Shown: in pieces, positions 1-6,101 of the stretch
Position numbering within the stretch: position 1 is the stretch's first letter
How the letters are laid out: every line of letters starts with the position of its first letter
Assembly (NCBI GenBank): GCA_937888765.1
Contig: CALASU010000296.1
Coordinates: forward strand, 1-10,244
Length of the DNA stretch: 10,244 nucleotides
From: an uncultured Clostridia bacterium
GTDB taxonomy: Bacteria; Bacillota; Clostridia; Lachnospirales; Anaerotignaceae
Reading direction: 5' to 3'
Translations under genes and position numbers: made by a program
The notes under the pieces: generated by a model
The model's database searches: none
Seen by the model: the letters and a program-made list of their open reading frames with translations, nothing else
What the model was told of the DNA's origin: nothing

Positions 1-120
1 CAAACTCTCACCAAGGGGGTCACCCCCTTGGATCCCGATACCGCAGAAAACTGTACAGTTTTCTGCAAACGGGGGTCTGGGGTATCATACCCCAGCGGGG
101 AAGTGGGGCAGAGCCCCACG
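1..120. repeat. Extragenic palindromic element: four tandem hairpins
   Basis: Four near-perfect inverted repeats follow each other. 11-31 has 9-bp arms CCAAGGGGG/CCCCCTTGG with loop TCA. 43-66 is a perfect 24-bp palindrome whose half-site is GCAGAAAACTGT. 77-95 has arms CTGGGGTAT/ATACCCCAG around a single C, so in RNA the tip would open. 103-119 has arms GTGGGGC/GCCCCAC with loop AGA. The block is downstream of pta on the minus strand but has no U-tract on that strand, so it is not a typical Rho-independent terminator. On the plus strand the last hairpin is followed by GGTCTTTT, a weak terminator shape with no plus-strand gene ahead of it inside the window. G/C-run hairpins of this type recur between genes in many clostridial genomes (general knowledge). 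The partial second copy at 3930-3975 supports a dispersed repeat family. Function unknown; the left boundary may lie outside the window. Confidence 0.8.
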
Positions 121-130
121 GTCTTTTAAA

Positions 131-1132
131 TTATTTACCCATTACCTGAGCCTGTACGCTTGTCAGAGCAACTACAGCAACGATGTCGTTTGCGGAGCAG
201 CCTCTGGACAGGTCGTTAACGGGTTTTGCGATACCCTGCAGAACGGGACCGAATGCTTCCGCACCGCCGAAACGCTGTACCAGTTTGTAACCGATGTTAC
301 CAGCGTCGATGTCGGGGAATACCAGTACGTTTGCTTTACCTGCAACGTCGGAGTTGGGAGCTTTCAGTTCGCCAACTTCTTTTACGATAGCAGCGTCCAG
401 CTGGATTTCGCCGTCCAGTTTTACTTCAGGGAATTTTTCTTTTGCAATTTTCACAGCTTCCACAACTTTTGTTACGTCAGCATGTTTTGCAGAACCCATT
501 GTGGAGTGGCTCAGCATAGCTACTCTTGCTTCTTTGCCTACGAATGCTTTGTAGGAAGCTGCGGAGTCGCCTGCGATGCAAGCCAGTTCAGCGGATGTAG
601 GGTTCTGGTTCAGCGCACAGTCAGCGAACAGCAGGATACCGTCATCGCCATACTGAGGTGTATTTGTCACCATGATGAAGAAAGAGGATACCAGTTCTGT
701 GCCGGGTGCTGTTTTCAGGATCTGCAGTGCAGGACGCAGTACATCGCCTGTAGAGTGGATAGCACCGGAAACCATACCGTCTGCAACGCCCATTTTAACC
801 AGCATAACGCCAACAAACAGAGCATCATCCAGCAGGATTTTTCTTGCTTCTTCTACAGTCATGCCTTTGCTTTTTCTTGCTTCAGCCAGACCTGCTGCCA
901 TTTCGTCCATTCTTTCGTAGTTTTCGGGATCTACGAAGATTGCTTTGGACACGTCAAAAGAACCTGCAGCTTCCATGATTTTTTCTTTGTTACCAACCAG
1001 CATGATATCTGCGATTTCATCTCTCAGACATTCTGCTGCAGCTTCCAGATTTCTTTTTTCGTAGGATTCGGGCAGAACGATCACTTTTTTGTCTGCCTTT
1101 GCTTTTGCTTTCATTGTGCTTAAAAAGTCCAC
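131..1132 (-). CDS. pta: Phosphate acetyltransferase
   Basis: This cytosolic enzyme interconverts acetyl-CoA plus phosphate and acetyl phosphate plus CoA. It is the first step of the acetate-forming, ATP-yielding Pta-AckA route in fermenters. The 333-residue length is that of the short single-domain Pta class, without the N-terminal regulatory domains of enterobacterial Pta. Visible family motifs are SGAIHST (residues 122-128), the ALNQNPTS segment (173-180), MLSHSTMGSA (206-215), PDIDAGNIGYK (273-283) and the C-terminal LSRGC (308-312). The start is GTG at 1132, chosen because GGGAGG lies 8 bases upstream; the later in-frame ATG (codon 7) has no such site. A promoter at 1238-1266 gives a leader of about 100 nt that contains a hairpin (1196-1220). 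The acetate kinase gene that often follows pta is not in the window: palindromic repeats come directly after the TAA stop. Confidence 0.96.
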   Translation of the reverse strand: MDFLSTMKAKAKADKKVIVLPESYEKRNLEAAAECLRDEIADIMLVGNKEKIMEAAGSFDVSKAIFVDPENYERMDEMAAGLAEARKSKGMTVEEARKILLDDALFVGVMLVKMGVADGMVSGAIHSTGDVLRPALQILKTAPGTELVSSFFIMVTNTPQYGDDGILLFADCALNQNPTSAELACIAGDSAASYKAFVGKEARVAMLSHSTMGSAKHADVTKVVEAVKIAKEKFPEVKLDGEIQLDAAIVKEVGELKAPNSDVAGKANVLVFPDIDAGNIGYKLVQRFGGAEAFGPVLQGIAKPVNDLSRGCSANDIVAVVALTSVQAQVMGK

Positions 1133-1195
1133 AGGTAAAACCTCCCATTTTATAAAATATTAAGTTACGTTACCATTACTTTTTATATATATCCG

Positions 1196-1220
1196 CTGTC
1201 CTTCTCGGGGAGAAAAACAG
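1196..1220 (-). promoter_or_regulatory. Hairpin in the pta 5' leader
   Basis: In the transcript sense, an 11-base arm CTGTTTTTCTC pairs with GAGAAGGACAG across a CCC loop, using two G.U wobbles. It begins roughly a dozen bases after the predicted transcription start and well before the pta ribosome binding site, with no U-tract following, so it is not a terminator. It could stabilise the 5' end of the mRNA or bind a regulator. No known riboswitch fold is recognised. Confidence 0.45.
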
Positions 1221-1237
1221 ACTTGTATATCTATTTT

Positions 1238-1266
1238 ATTATAAACAAAACACGCTCTGCATACAA
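1238..1266 (-). promoter_or_regulatory. Sigma-A-type promoter of pta
   Basis: Read on the minus strand, the -35 box is TTGTAT (1261-1266), the spacer is exactly 17 bp, and the -10 box is a perfect TATAAT (1238-1243). Transcription would start near 1231, leaving about 100 nt of leader before the GTG start of pta. It lies in the gap between the CheA-like gene and pta, so pta can be expressed independently of the upstream gene. Confidence 0.75.
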
Positions 1267-1384
1267 GAGGGTGCCGCAAAAAACACAAAAATTTTTTAAA
1301 AAAATACCATTTTATATTTTTTACTTTCCTGCATTTTTCCTTGCTGTGCAATCCATATTCCATCCGGCAGAAACCTTCTTGCCG

Positions 1385-2092
1385 TCAGTCCTCCAGCGGA
1401 AACTCCATAAAAAATGTAGTCCCCATGTATTCACGGCTTTCAATGCGGATACTGCCGCCCAACGAAGCCACCGCTGCATTTACCACATCCAGCCCGACAC
1501 CTCTGCCGGAAAACATGGTTGCCCTGCTCTTTGTTGTAAAGCCAGGTTTGAGCAGAAAGGCATATACTTCACTGTCCTCATACTCAGCTTCTTCTTTTTT
1601 CAGCAGACCTTTTTCCTTTGCCTTTTCCAGAATCTGACTGCGGCTTAAGCCCCTGCCGTCATCACGGAATATAACAAACACACGCTGTCCCGCTTTCTGG
1701 ATTTCCACAGAAATCTCCCCGACAGGCGTTTTTCCCATCTGCTCTCTGTCTGCCACATCCTCCAGCCCATGATCCATGCTGTTTTTCATCATCTGCAGCA
1801 CCGCCATGGAAATCTTATCATAAATATCTCTGGGAACTTCCGTATCCCCGCCCGATACCTTGACCATAAATTCTTTCTGCAGTTCTCTGCCCATTACCGT
1901 AGCCAATCGCTGCATCTGCGGAATCAGTGCCTCAAAGTCTGTATAGGGAATTTTCTGTTTCCCCTTTCTGGTATAGGCAATCTGATAGCTTGGCCCTTCG
2001 GGTTCATTTTCGCTGTCAACGTGCGCCAGAAAGTTCTTGATACGACGCACCACCGCCCAGCCGAAATCCGTCACCTCATCATCCGTTTCCAT
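1385..2092 (-). CDS. CheA-like histidine kinase, ATPase part (downstream of an in-frame TAG)
   Basis: The 235 residues carry a GHKL/HATPase_c domain of the CheA subtype. Visible are a GGDTEV segment (81-86), the N box with N104 in KNSMDHG (103-109), the G1 box DDGRG (144-148), the PGFTTK lid segment (183-188), the G2 box SGRGVGLDVV (195-204) and a closing GTTFFMEFPL strand (224-233). The protein ends right after the ATPase fold, so the C-terminal CheW-like coupling domain of ordinary CheA is absent. No P2 response-regulator-docking domain is seen. The reading frame is the same as that of the Hpt piece upstream; only a TAG at 2111-2113 and six sense codons separate them. If translated separately, ATG 2092 has GGGAG 9 bases upstream, so reinitiation is possible. 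Either this is the 3' half of a broken gene or a genuinely split kinase; the family assignment is firm. Confidence 0.8.
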   Translation of the reverse strand: METDDEVTDFGWAVVRRIKNFLAHVDSENEPEGPSYQIAYTRKGKQKIPYTDFEALIPQMQRLATVMGRELQKEFMVKVSGGDTEVPRDIYDKISMAVLQMMKNSMDHGLEDVADREQMGKTPVGEISVEIQKAGQRVFVIFRDDGRGLSRSQILEKAKEKGLLKKEEAEYEDSEVYAFLLKPGFTTKSRATMFSGRGVGLDVVNAAVASLGGSIRIESREYMGTTFFMEFPLED

Positions 2093-2110
2093 GCGGCGAA
2101 GCTCCCGCTT

Positions 2111-2431
2111 CTAGTATCCCGAAACCATTCTGAGCAGCTGCAGAATGGTCTGCAGATCCTTCTGCTCGGGCTGCAGTTCTTCCCGCAGATAGGAAAACAG
2201 ATCCTCCGCACTGTGTGCCGTTTCGGAAATCGCAGGATAGCCCATCATGGACGCAGAGCCCTTGATGCGGTGCATCGTACGAAACAGGCTGTCCACTTCC
2301 TCCTGCGTCACTGTAATTTCTTCCAGAAGTGCCTTTGCTTCTATAAAGGCATCTATTCTGTCTATATTCTTCCAGGTTTCCTCCAGAAAAATCTCCTGCA
2401 GAAAATCCGGATTTTCCGCAAAATTCTCCAC
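2111..2431 (-). CDS. Hpt (histidine phosphotransfer) domain protein, N-terminal part of the CheA-like kinase
   Basis: This 106-residue helical protein has the Hpt signature H-R-I-K-G-S-A at 54-60. His54 is the expected phosphoacceptor that would take phosphate from the adjacent ATPase domain and pass it to a response-regulator aspartate. The start is GTG at 2431, preceded by AGAGG with an 8-base gap; an upstream in-frame TAA at 2444-2446 leaves no earlier start. The frame ends with TAG at 2111 in the middle of what looks like a continuing amphipathic helix. The codons after the stop (KRELRR, then METDDE) continue in the same frame into the ATPase domain. It is therefore best read as the 5' half of one gene of about 348 codons with an internal amber codon. 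The input signal and output regulator are not in the window. Confidence 0.75.
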   Translation of the reverse strand: MENFAENPDFLQEIFLEETWKNIDRIDAFIEAKALLEEITVTQEEVDSLFRTMHRIKGSASMMGYPAISETAHSAEDLFSYLREELQPEQKDLQTILQLLRMVSGY

Positions 2432-2530
2432 TTCATCATCCTCTTACATTCATCTTATGTTTTCTTTGCGTTTCAAGCTGTTTTGCATGGAGTAAAAAGC
2501 GATTTGCCCCTCTTTCCCCATATTATCACA

Positions 2531-2559
2531 AGTATATCCCTAATCGAGGAAATTTTCCA
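2531..2559 (-). promoter_or_regulatory. Possible promoter of the Hpt/CheA-like gene
   Basis: On the minus strand, TGGAAA (2554-2559) and TATACT (2531-2536) are separated by 17 bp, upstream of the GTG start at 2431. The -35 match is only 4 of 6. A GATAAT with an upstream TG just downstream is an alternative -10. No sigma-28 flagellar promoter pattern is seen, although the gene is chemotaxis-like. Confidence 0.35.
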
Positions 2560-2590
2560 GATGAATTTTTCATAAATTCTACAAAAAATA

Positions 2591-2599
2591 TGGTATACT
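2591..2599 (+). promoter_or_regulatory. Extended -10 promoter of tmcAL
   Basis: TGG followed by TATACT (2594-2599) forms an extended -10 element, about 80 bases before the tmcAL start. The -35 region is poor (a TTCATA-like hexamer with a long spacer), which is usual for extended -10 promoters. It is the best plus-strand candidate in the divergent 2432-2681 region. Confidence 0.5.
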
Positions 2600-2681
2600 T
2601 ATGGTCAATACAACGATGTCTTTTGTTTATAGAATTTTGTTCATTCAGTAAAAAACAATTTATTACAGAAAGGATCTCACT

Positions 2682-3905
2682 ATGAAAACCCTTGGTATTG
2701 TTACAGAATATAATCCCTTTCATAAGGGACACGCATACATGATTGCCGAAGCAAAGAAAAAAGCAAACGCCGACCGCGTGGTCGTTGTGATGAGCGGCAG
2801 CTTTGTACAGCGGGGCGAACCCGCTATTTTCGACAAATGGACCCGCACAGAGGCCGCTTTGCGCAATGGCGTAGATCTGGTTCTGGAGCTGCCCGTTCTG
2901 TTTGCCACTTCCAATGCCGAAACCTTTGCCCGTGCGGCTGTACGCATCCTGCAGGAAAGCGGTATTGTGGATATTCTCTGCTTTGGCTCTGAAAGCGGCG
3001 ATCTGGCTACTCTGCAGGAAGCCGCCAAGCTGATGACAAACGAAACAGAGGAATTTCAGCGTCTGCTGAAGCAAAAGCTGGATGAAGGGCTTTCCTATCC
3101 CACAGCCCGTGCACAGACACTGGAAACCGTATCCAGAATCAGCAGCGAAATCCTGTCCCGCCCCAATCATATTCTGGGGTTGGAGTACTTAAAGGCTCTG
3201 GATATGTATAACTGTACCATGCAGCCCATGACCATCAAACGGGAAGGCGATTATAACAGCACAGATCTTTCCGAAGGGTTTGCTTCTGCCGCCGCTATAC
3301 GTAAAGCCCTTGTGGAAGACCGTATGGAAGATGTACTTTCTCAGCTTCCCGAAACAACACATACCGTATATCAGGAAGCCCTTTCCTGCGGCAAAGCCCC
3401 GATCCTCTTGGAAAATCTGACAGATGCACTCAATTATAAACTGCGTATGACCTCTCCTTCAGAAATCAAAGAAATTGCAGAAGTCACAGAAGGCTTAGAA
3501 AACCGCATCTACAGTGCCCTCAGCTCCTGCTATTATATGGATGATCTGATTACCTATATCAAAACCAAACGCTACACCCGCACAAAAATTCAGAGAATCC
3601 TGCTTCATATCTTACTGGATATCAGCGAAGCAGAAGTCACTTATTTCAAAAACCGTGTGTTTATGCCTTATATCCGTGTACTGGGCTTTAAAAAGGATTC
3701 TTCCGATATTCTGGCAGACCTGACAGAGCGTGCAAAATGCCCCGTTCTGACAAACCTCAAAAAAGCCCCCGAAATCTTAAACGAGGATGGTCTGGCTCTG
3801 CTTGCACTGGAGCGCATCGCAACCGATCTGCATACCATGGCATACCCTAACCCAGGCTATCGTATGCCAAATCAGGATTTTACTCATCCTCTTGTCATTC
3901 TGTAA
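2682..3905 (+). CDS. tmcAL: tRNA(Met) cytidine acetate ligase (YlbM family)
   Basis: TmcAL acetylates the wobble cytidine (C34) of elongator tRNA-Met to N4-acetylcytidine, using acetate and ATP through acetyl-AMP. The 407-residue protein has the N-terminal nucleotidyltransferase fold with EYNPFHKGH (9-17; the HxGH-type nucleotide-binding motif), MSGSFVQRGEPA (37-48) and FGSESGD (101-107). Mid-protein RPNHILGLEYLKAL and the C-terminal helical region also fit the YlbM family, and the length is typical. ATG 2682 is preceded by AAAGGA at a suitable distance. It probably forms a unit with ylbJ 90 bases downstream, the two genes being separated by a hairpin element. Its substrate, acetate, is the end product of the Pta route encoded nearby; the functional link is inference. 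Confidence 0.93.
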   Translation: MKTLGIVTEYNPFHKGHAYMIAEAKKKANADRVVVVMSGSFVQRGEPAIFDKWTRTEAALRNGVDLVLELPVLFATSNAETFARAAVRILQESGIVDILCFGSESGDLATLQEAAKLMTNETEEFQRLLKQKLDEGLSYPTARAQTLETVSRISSEILSRPNHILGLEYLKALDMYNCTMQPMTIKREGDYNSTDLSEGFASAAAIRKALVEDRMEDVLSQLPETTHTVYQEALSCGKAPILLENLTDALNYKLRMTSPSEIKEIAEVTEGLENRIYSALSSCYYMDDLITYIKTKRYTRTKIQRILLHILLDISEAEVTYFKNRVFMPYIRVLGFKKDSSDILADLTERAKCPVLTNLKKAPEILNEDGLALLALERIATDLHTMAYPNPGYRMPNQDFTHPLVIL

Positions 3906-3928
3906 ATCACTCTCTGCATATATTGATT

Positions 3929-3975
3929 CGAGGGGGTTACCCCCTTGGTAGGAGTTTGGGGGCAACGCCCCCAAA
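3929..3975. repeat. Second, shorter copy of the extragenic palindromic element
   Basis: It has two hairpins: AGGGGG/CCCCCT (3931-3936 with 3940-3945, extended by a G.T and a C-G pair) with loop TTA, then TTTGGGGGC/GCCCCCAAA (3955-3963 with 3967-3975) with loop AAC. The first differs at only a few positions from the 11-31 hairpin of the left-end element, and the second resembles the 103-119 hairpin; the two middle hairpins are missing. It occupies the whole gap between tmcAL and the ylbJ ribosome binding site. It has no U-tract, so it is more likely to act on RNA stability or translation than as a strong terminator. Confidence 0.7.
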
Positions 3976-3995
3976 TAAAAAAAGGAGTGATTCTG

Positions 3996-5099
3996 ATGAA
4001 AAAATTGTCCCCTTTGCTTTGTGGTTCTACACTGTTTCTGCTTTTCGCTCTCCTGCGCTATCCAGAAGCCATGCTTACCGCTTCTGCCGATGCTGTAACG
4101 CTCTGGCTGACACGGCTCTTTCCTTCGCTCTTTCCATTTCTGGCGGCCTGCGGTATTCTTCTGCGCATTGGAGCAGCAGAACACATGGGGACATTTTTCC
4201 GTCCGCTCATGCGCCCCCTGTTCGGTCTGAACGGTATCGCCGCATTTCCTTTTTTCCTCGGACTGCTCTCGGGGTATCCCATGGGGGCAAAAATAACGGC
4301 TTCCTTATACGAAAAAAAGCTGCTCTCCATAAACGAAGCACAGCATATCCTCGCCTTCTGCAATAACCCTGGACCTTTGTTTCTGATTGGCACAATTGGG
4401 GTTTCTTTTTTCGGTATGCCCTTTCTCGGATATGTGCTTTTACTCTGTTCCGCTCTGGGGGCAGTCTGTACAGGCCTCCTCTGGCGATTTCGTAAAAAAT
4501 CCTTCGCTTTTTCCACATCTTCCCCTGCTCTGCCCACAGCAGCAGAATCCCCGCTTTCTGCTTTGTCCAATGCTGTCACAGATGCAGTCAATACGATTTT
4601 GCAGATTGGCGGCTTTCTGATTTTTTTTGCCGCTCTGACGGAAGCACTGGAACAGACGGGCATTTTTATTCTGCTGTCCCGCCTGCTCTTTTTTCTGCCG
4701 CTTACAAAAGAAGCCCTGCAAGGTATCTGCGGCGGTCTTCTGGAAATGACAAACGGGGCGTATCTTCTTAGCCTGTGCAAAGATCCGCTTCCCCTGCGGC
4801 TGATTGCCGTCATGTTTCTGGTATCCTTCAGCGGCTGTTCTATACTTGGACAGACATTCGGGATTCTTTCCAATGTTCCCATTTCCAAAAAAGACTACCT
4901 CAAAGGGAAATGCTGTCACGCCCTTTTCAGCAGTCTGTTTTTTGCGGTACTGTATCCTTTCTGGGAACAGAACAATAAAAAAGCAGTCCCCGTATTTTCT
5001 TTCTTTACGGAAACTGCTTTCACAGTGTCTTTTTTATGGCTTTTGCCAAGCCTGTTTTTCTGTATCTCTGTTTTTTATGCTTTCTGCCGAAAAAACTGA
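3996..5099 (+). CDS. ylbJ: Sporulation integral membrane protein YlbJ-like (nucleoside-recognition/Gate domain)
   Basis: This is a polytopic membrane protein of 367 residues with about eight hydrophobic segments. YlbJ is required for proper spore cortex or coat maturation in Bacillus and is under sporulation control there; its transported substrate is unknown. Gate-domain features are LSGYPMGAKI (91-100) with CNNPGPLFLIGTIG (122-135) in the first half, and a related GGLLEMTNGA (246-255) with SGCSILGQ (279-286) in the second, as expected for an inverted pseudo-repeat. The start is ATG 3996, preceded by AAAGGAG with an 8-base gap; a frame extension upstream (TTG 3945) runs through the hairpin element and is rejected. 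Neighbourhood with tmcAL (ylbM) and coaD matches the Bacillus ylb region. The stop is two bases from the convergent coiled-coil gene, and the 3' end carries, on the opposite strand, a terminator for that operon. Confidence 0.88.
   Translation: MKKLSPLLCGSTLFLLFALLRYPEAMLTASADAVTLWLTRLFPSLFPFLAACGILLRIGAAEHMGTFFRPLMRPLFGLNGIAAFPFFLGLLSGYPMGAKITASLYEKKLLSINEAQHILAFCNNPGPLFLIGTIGVSFFGMPFLGYVLLLCSALGAVCTGLLWRFRKKSFAFSTSSPALPTAAESPLSALSNAVTDAVNTILQIGGFLIFFAALTEALEQTGIFILLSRLLFFLPLTKEALQGICGGLLEMTNGAYLLSLCKDPLPLRLIAVMFLVSFSGCSILGQTFGILSNVPISKKDYLKGKCCHALFSSLFFAVLYPFWEQNNKKAVPVFSFFTETAFTVSFLWLLPSLFFCISVFYAFCRKN
4974..5019 (-). terminator. Rho-independent terminator of the rsmD-coaD operon, antisense within ylbJ
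   Basis: On the minus strand, arm AAGCAGT, a 2x2 internal loop and CCGTA pair with TACGG and ACTGCTT. The stem is followed directly by a run of six or more T (complement of 4977-4982). It lies about 80 bases beyond the stop of the coiled-coil gene, inside the coding sequence for ylbJ residues of the KKAVPVFSFFTETAF region. No comparable structure with a T-tract was seen for the plus strand after ylbJ. Confidence 0.65.
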
Positions 5100-5101
5100 T
5101 C

Positions 5102-5605
5102 TTATTTGCCCATACGCAGTTCCTGAATATTTTCTGCCAGTACATTCAGTGTCTGTACAAAATAATCATCTGTCTTGATGCTTTCTTCGTATACAACAGC
5201 TTTCAGTTCTTTCAGCTTGCCTTCTGCATCTGCCAGAATACCTTCTGCATAGTCCATTGCGCCCATACGCATTTCTTTAGATGCTTTCTTTGCAGATTCC
5301 ATGATCGCAGTCGCCTGTTCATATGCTTTCTTAGTCACTTCATGGTCATCTACCATACGAACCACTCGATCTTCTGCATTCTTGATCAGCTCGTCTGCTT
5401 CTCTCTGTGCATCTACCAGAATCTTATTTCTGTCGTCAATCAGATACTGTGCCTGCTTCAGTGCATTCGGCAGTTTCATACGAATATCGTTAACAATATC
5501 CAGTAACAGCTGTTTTTCCACAGAAATCTTATTGCTGAAAGGTACTGCTTTGCTGTTATCAATTTCTTGTTCCAGTTCATCCAATAACCGTGTGATTGTA
5601 TCCAT
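5102..5605 (-). CDS. Hypothetical cytoplasmic coiled-coil protein
   Basis: The 167 residues have no membrane segment, signal peptide or catalytic motif. The sequence is highly charged and helical: a short N-terminal helix (1-15), a linker, then long heptad-like stretches from about 28 to 125 rich in Ala, Glu, Lys, Asp and Arg, including a DAQREADELIKNAED segment (64-78) like those in DivIVA-type and ATPase stalk (b or H subunit) proteins. Such matches usually reflect coiled-coil composition, not shared function. It starts at ATG 5605 with GAGGAG 6 bases upstream, a site that begins at the coaD stop codon, so translation is probably coupled to coaD. This small coiled-coil gene following coaD is familiar from Clostridia, but I do not know its function. 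A scaffold or division/envelope role is speculation. Confidence 0.8.
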   Translation of the reverse strand: MDTITRLLDELEQEIDNSKAVPFSNKISVEKQLLLDIVNDIRMKLPNALKQAQYLIDDRNKILVDAQREADELIKNAEDRVVRMVDDHEVTKKAYEQATAIMESAKKASKEMRMGAMDYAEGILADAEGKLKELKAVVYEESIKTDDYFVQTLNVLAENIQELRMGK

Positions 5606-5615
5606 ACTAAGCTCC

Positions 5616-6101
5616 TCACTTTCTGTATTTTTCTATAATAAATGGTTTGATTTCTGCGGGTACCATAAAATCAATGTTTCCGCCAAAAATCGCAACTTCC
5701 TTCACATTTGTAGAGCTGATACACATATGCTCCTCATCCGATGCCAGAAATACGGTTTCCAGACCTTTGCCCAATCTGCGGTTGAGTGCATACATCTGAT
5801 ATTCTGCTGTAAAGTCCAATGTGTTACGCAATCCGCGAACCAGAATTGTCGCATCAATCTGTTTGGCAAAGTCTGCCAGAAGACCGCCGCCAAAGGAAGC
5901 AACCTCCACATTTTCCAGATGTCCTGTAACCAGCTGCAGATGCTCTTTTCTTTCTTCTACTGTAAACAGTGTTTTTTTATTTGGATTTTCCAGTACTGCC
6001 ACTACCAGACAGTCAAATAACTTTGCAGCTCTTTCAATAATATCCATATGACCCAATGTGATGGGATCAAAGCTGCCTGCATAAATTGCTTTTCTCATCA
6101 T
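5616..6101 (-). CDS. coaD: Phosphopantetheine adenylyltransferase
   Basis: CoaD catalyses the penultimate step of coenzyme A synthesis, ATP plus 4'-phosphopantetheine giving dephospho-CoA and pyrophosphate, in the cytosol as a hexamer. The 161 residues match the family length. Motifs include GSFDPITLGH (9-18, the T-x-G-H nucleotidyltransferase site), VRGLRN (88-93) and ISSTNVKE (128-135, usually ISSS/T-x-V-R/K-E). The start is the first of two adjacent ATGs (6101), with GGAGG 7 bases upstream; the ATG overlaps the TGA of rsmD, a classic coupling arrangement. It sits in the operon rsmD-coaD-coiled-coil gene. Pta and TmcAL nearby also concern acetyl-CoA or acetate chemistry, but no direct functional tie is shown. 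Confidence 0.97.
   Translation of the reverse strand: MMRKAIYAGSFDPITLGHMDIIERAAKLFDCLVVAVLENPNKKTLFTVEERKEHLQLVTGHLENVEVASFGGGLLADFAKQIDATILVRGLRNTLDFTAEYQMYALNRRLGKGLETVFLASDEEHMCISSTNVKEVAIFGGNIDFMVPAEIKPFIIEKYRK

Noticed and set aside
1..120. CRISPR array or insertion-sequence end
   Set aside because: The four inverted repeats differ from one another and there are no equal-length spacers, cas genes or transposase frames.
482..1123. Long plus-strand open frame opposite pta
   Set aside because: It mirrors the pta coding strand, its product is Cys/Phe/His-rich without a domain, and it has no ribosome binding site.
1160..1363. 67-codon minus-strand frame between the CheA-like gene and pta
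   Set aside because: The pta promoter (1238-1266) and leader hairpin lie inside it, and the product has no recognisable features.
1367..1384. Bulged hairpin just after the CheA-like stop codon as a terminator
   Set aside because: The 7-bp bulged stem has no T-tract on the minus strand.
2526..3170. 214-codon minus-strand frame opposite tmcAL
   Set aside because: It overlaps the tmcAL promoter and N-terminal motifs, and its composition is that of an antisense shadow.
4058..4888. Long minus-strand frame opposite ylbJ
   Set aside because: Arg/Ser-rich antisense of a membrane protein with no start signal; YlbJ motifs on the plus strand are clear.
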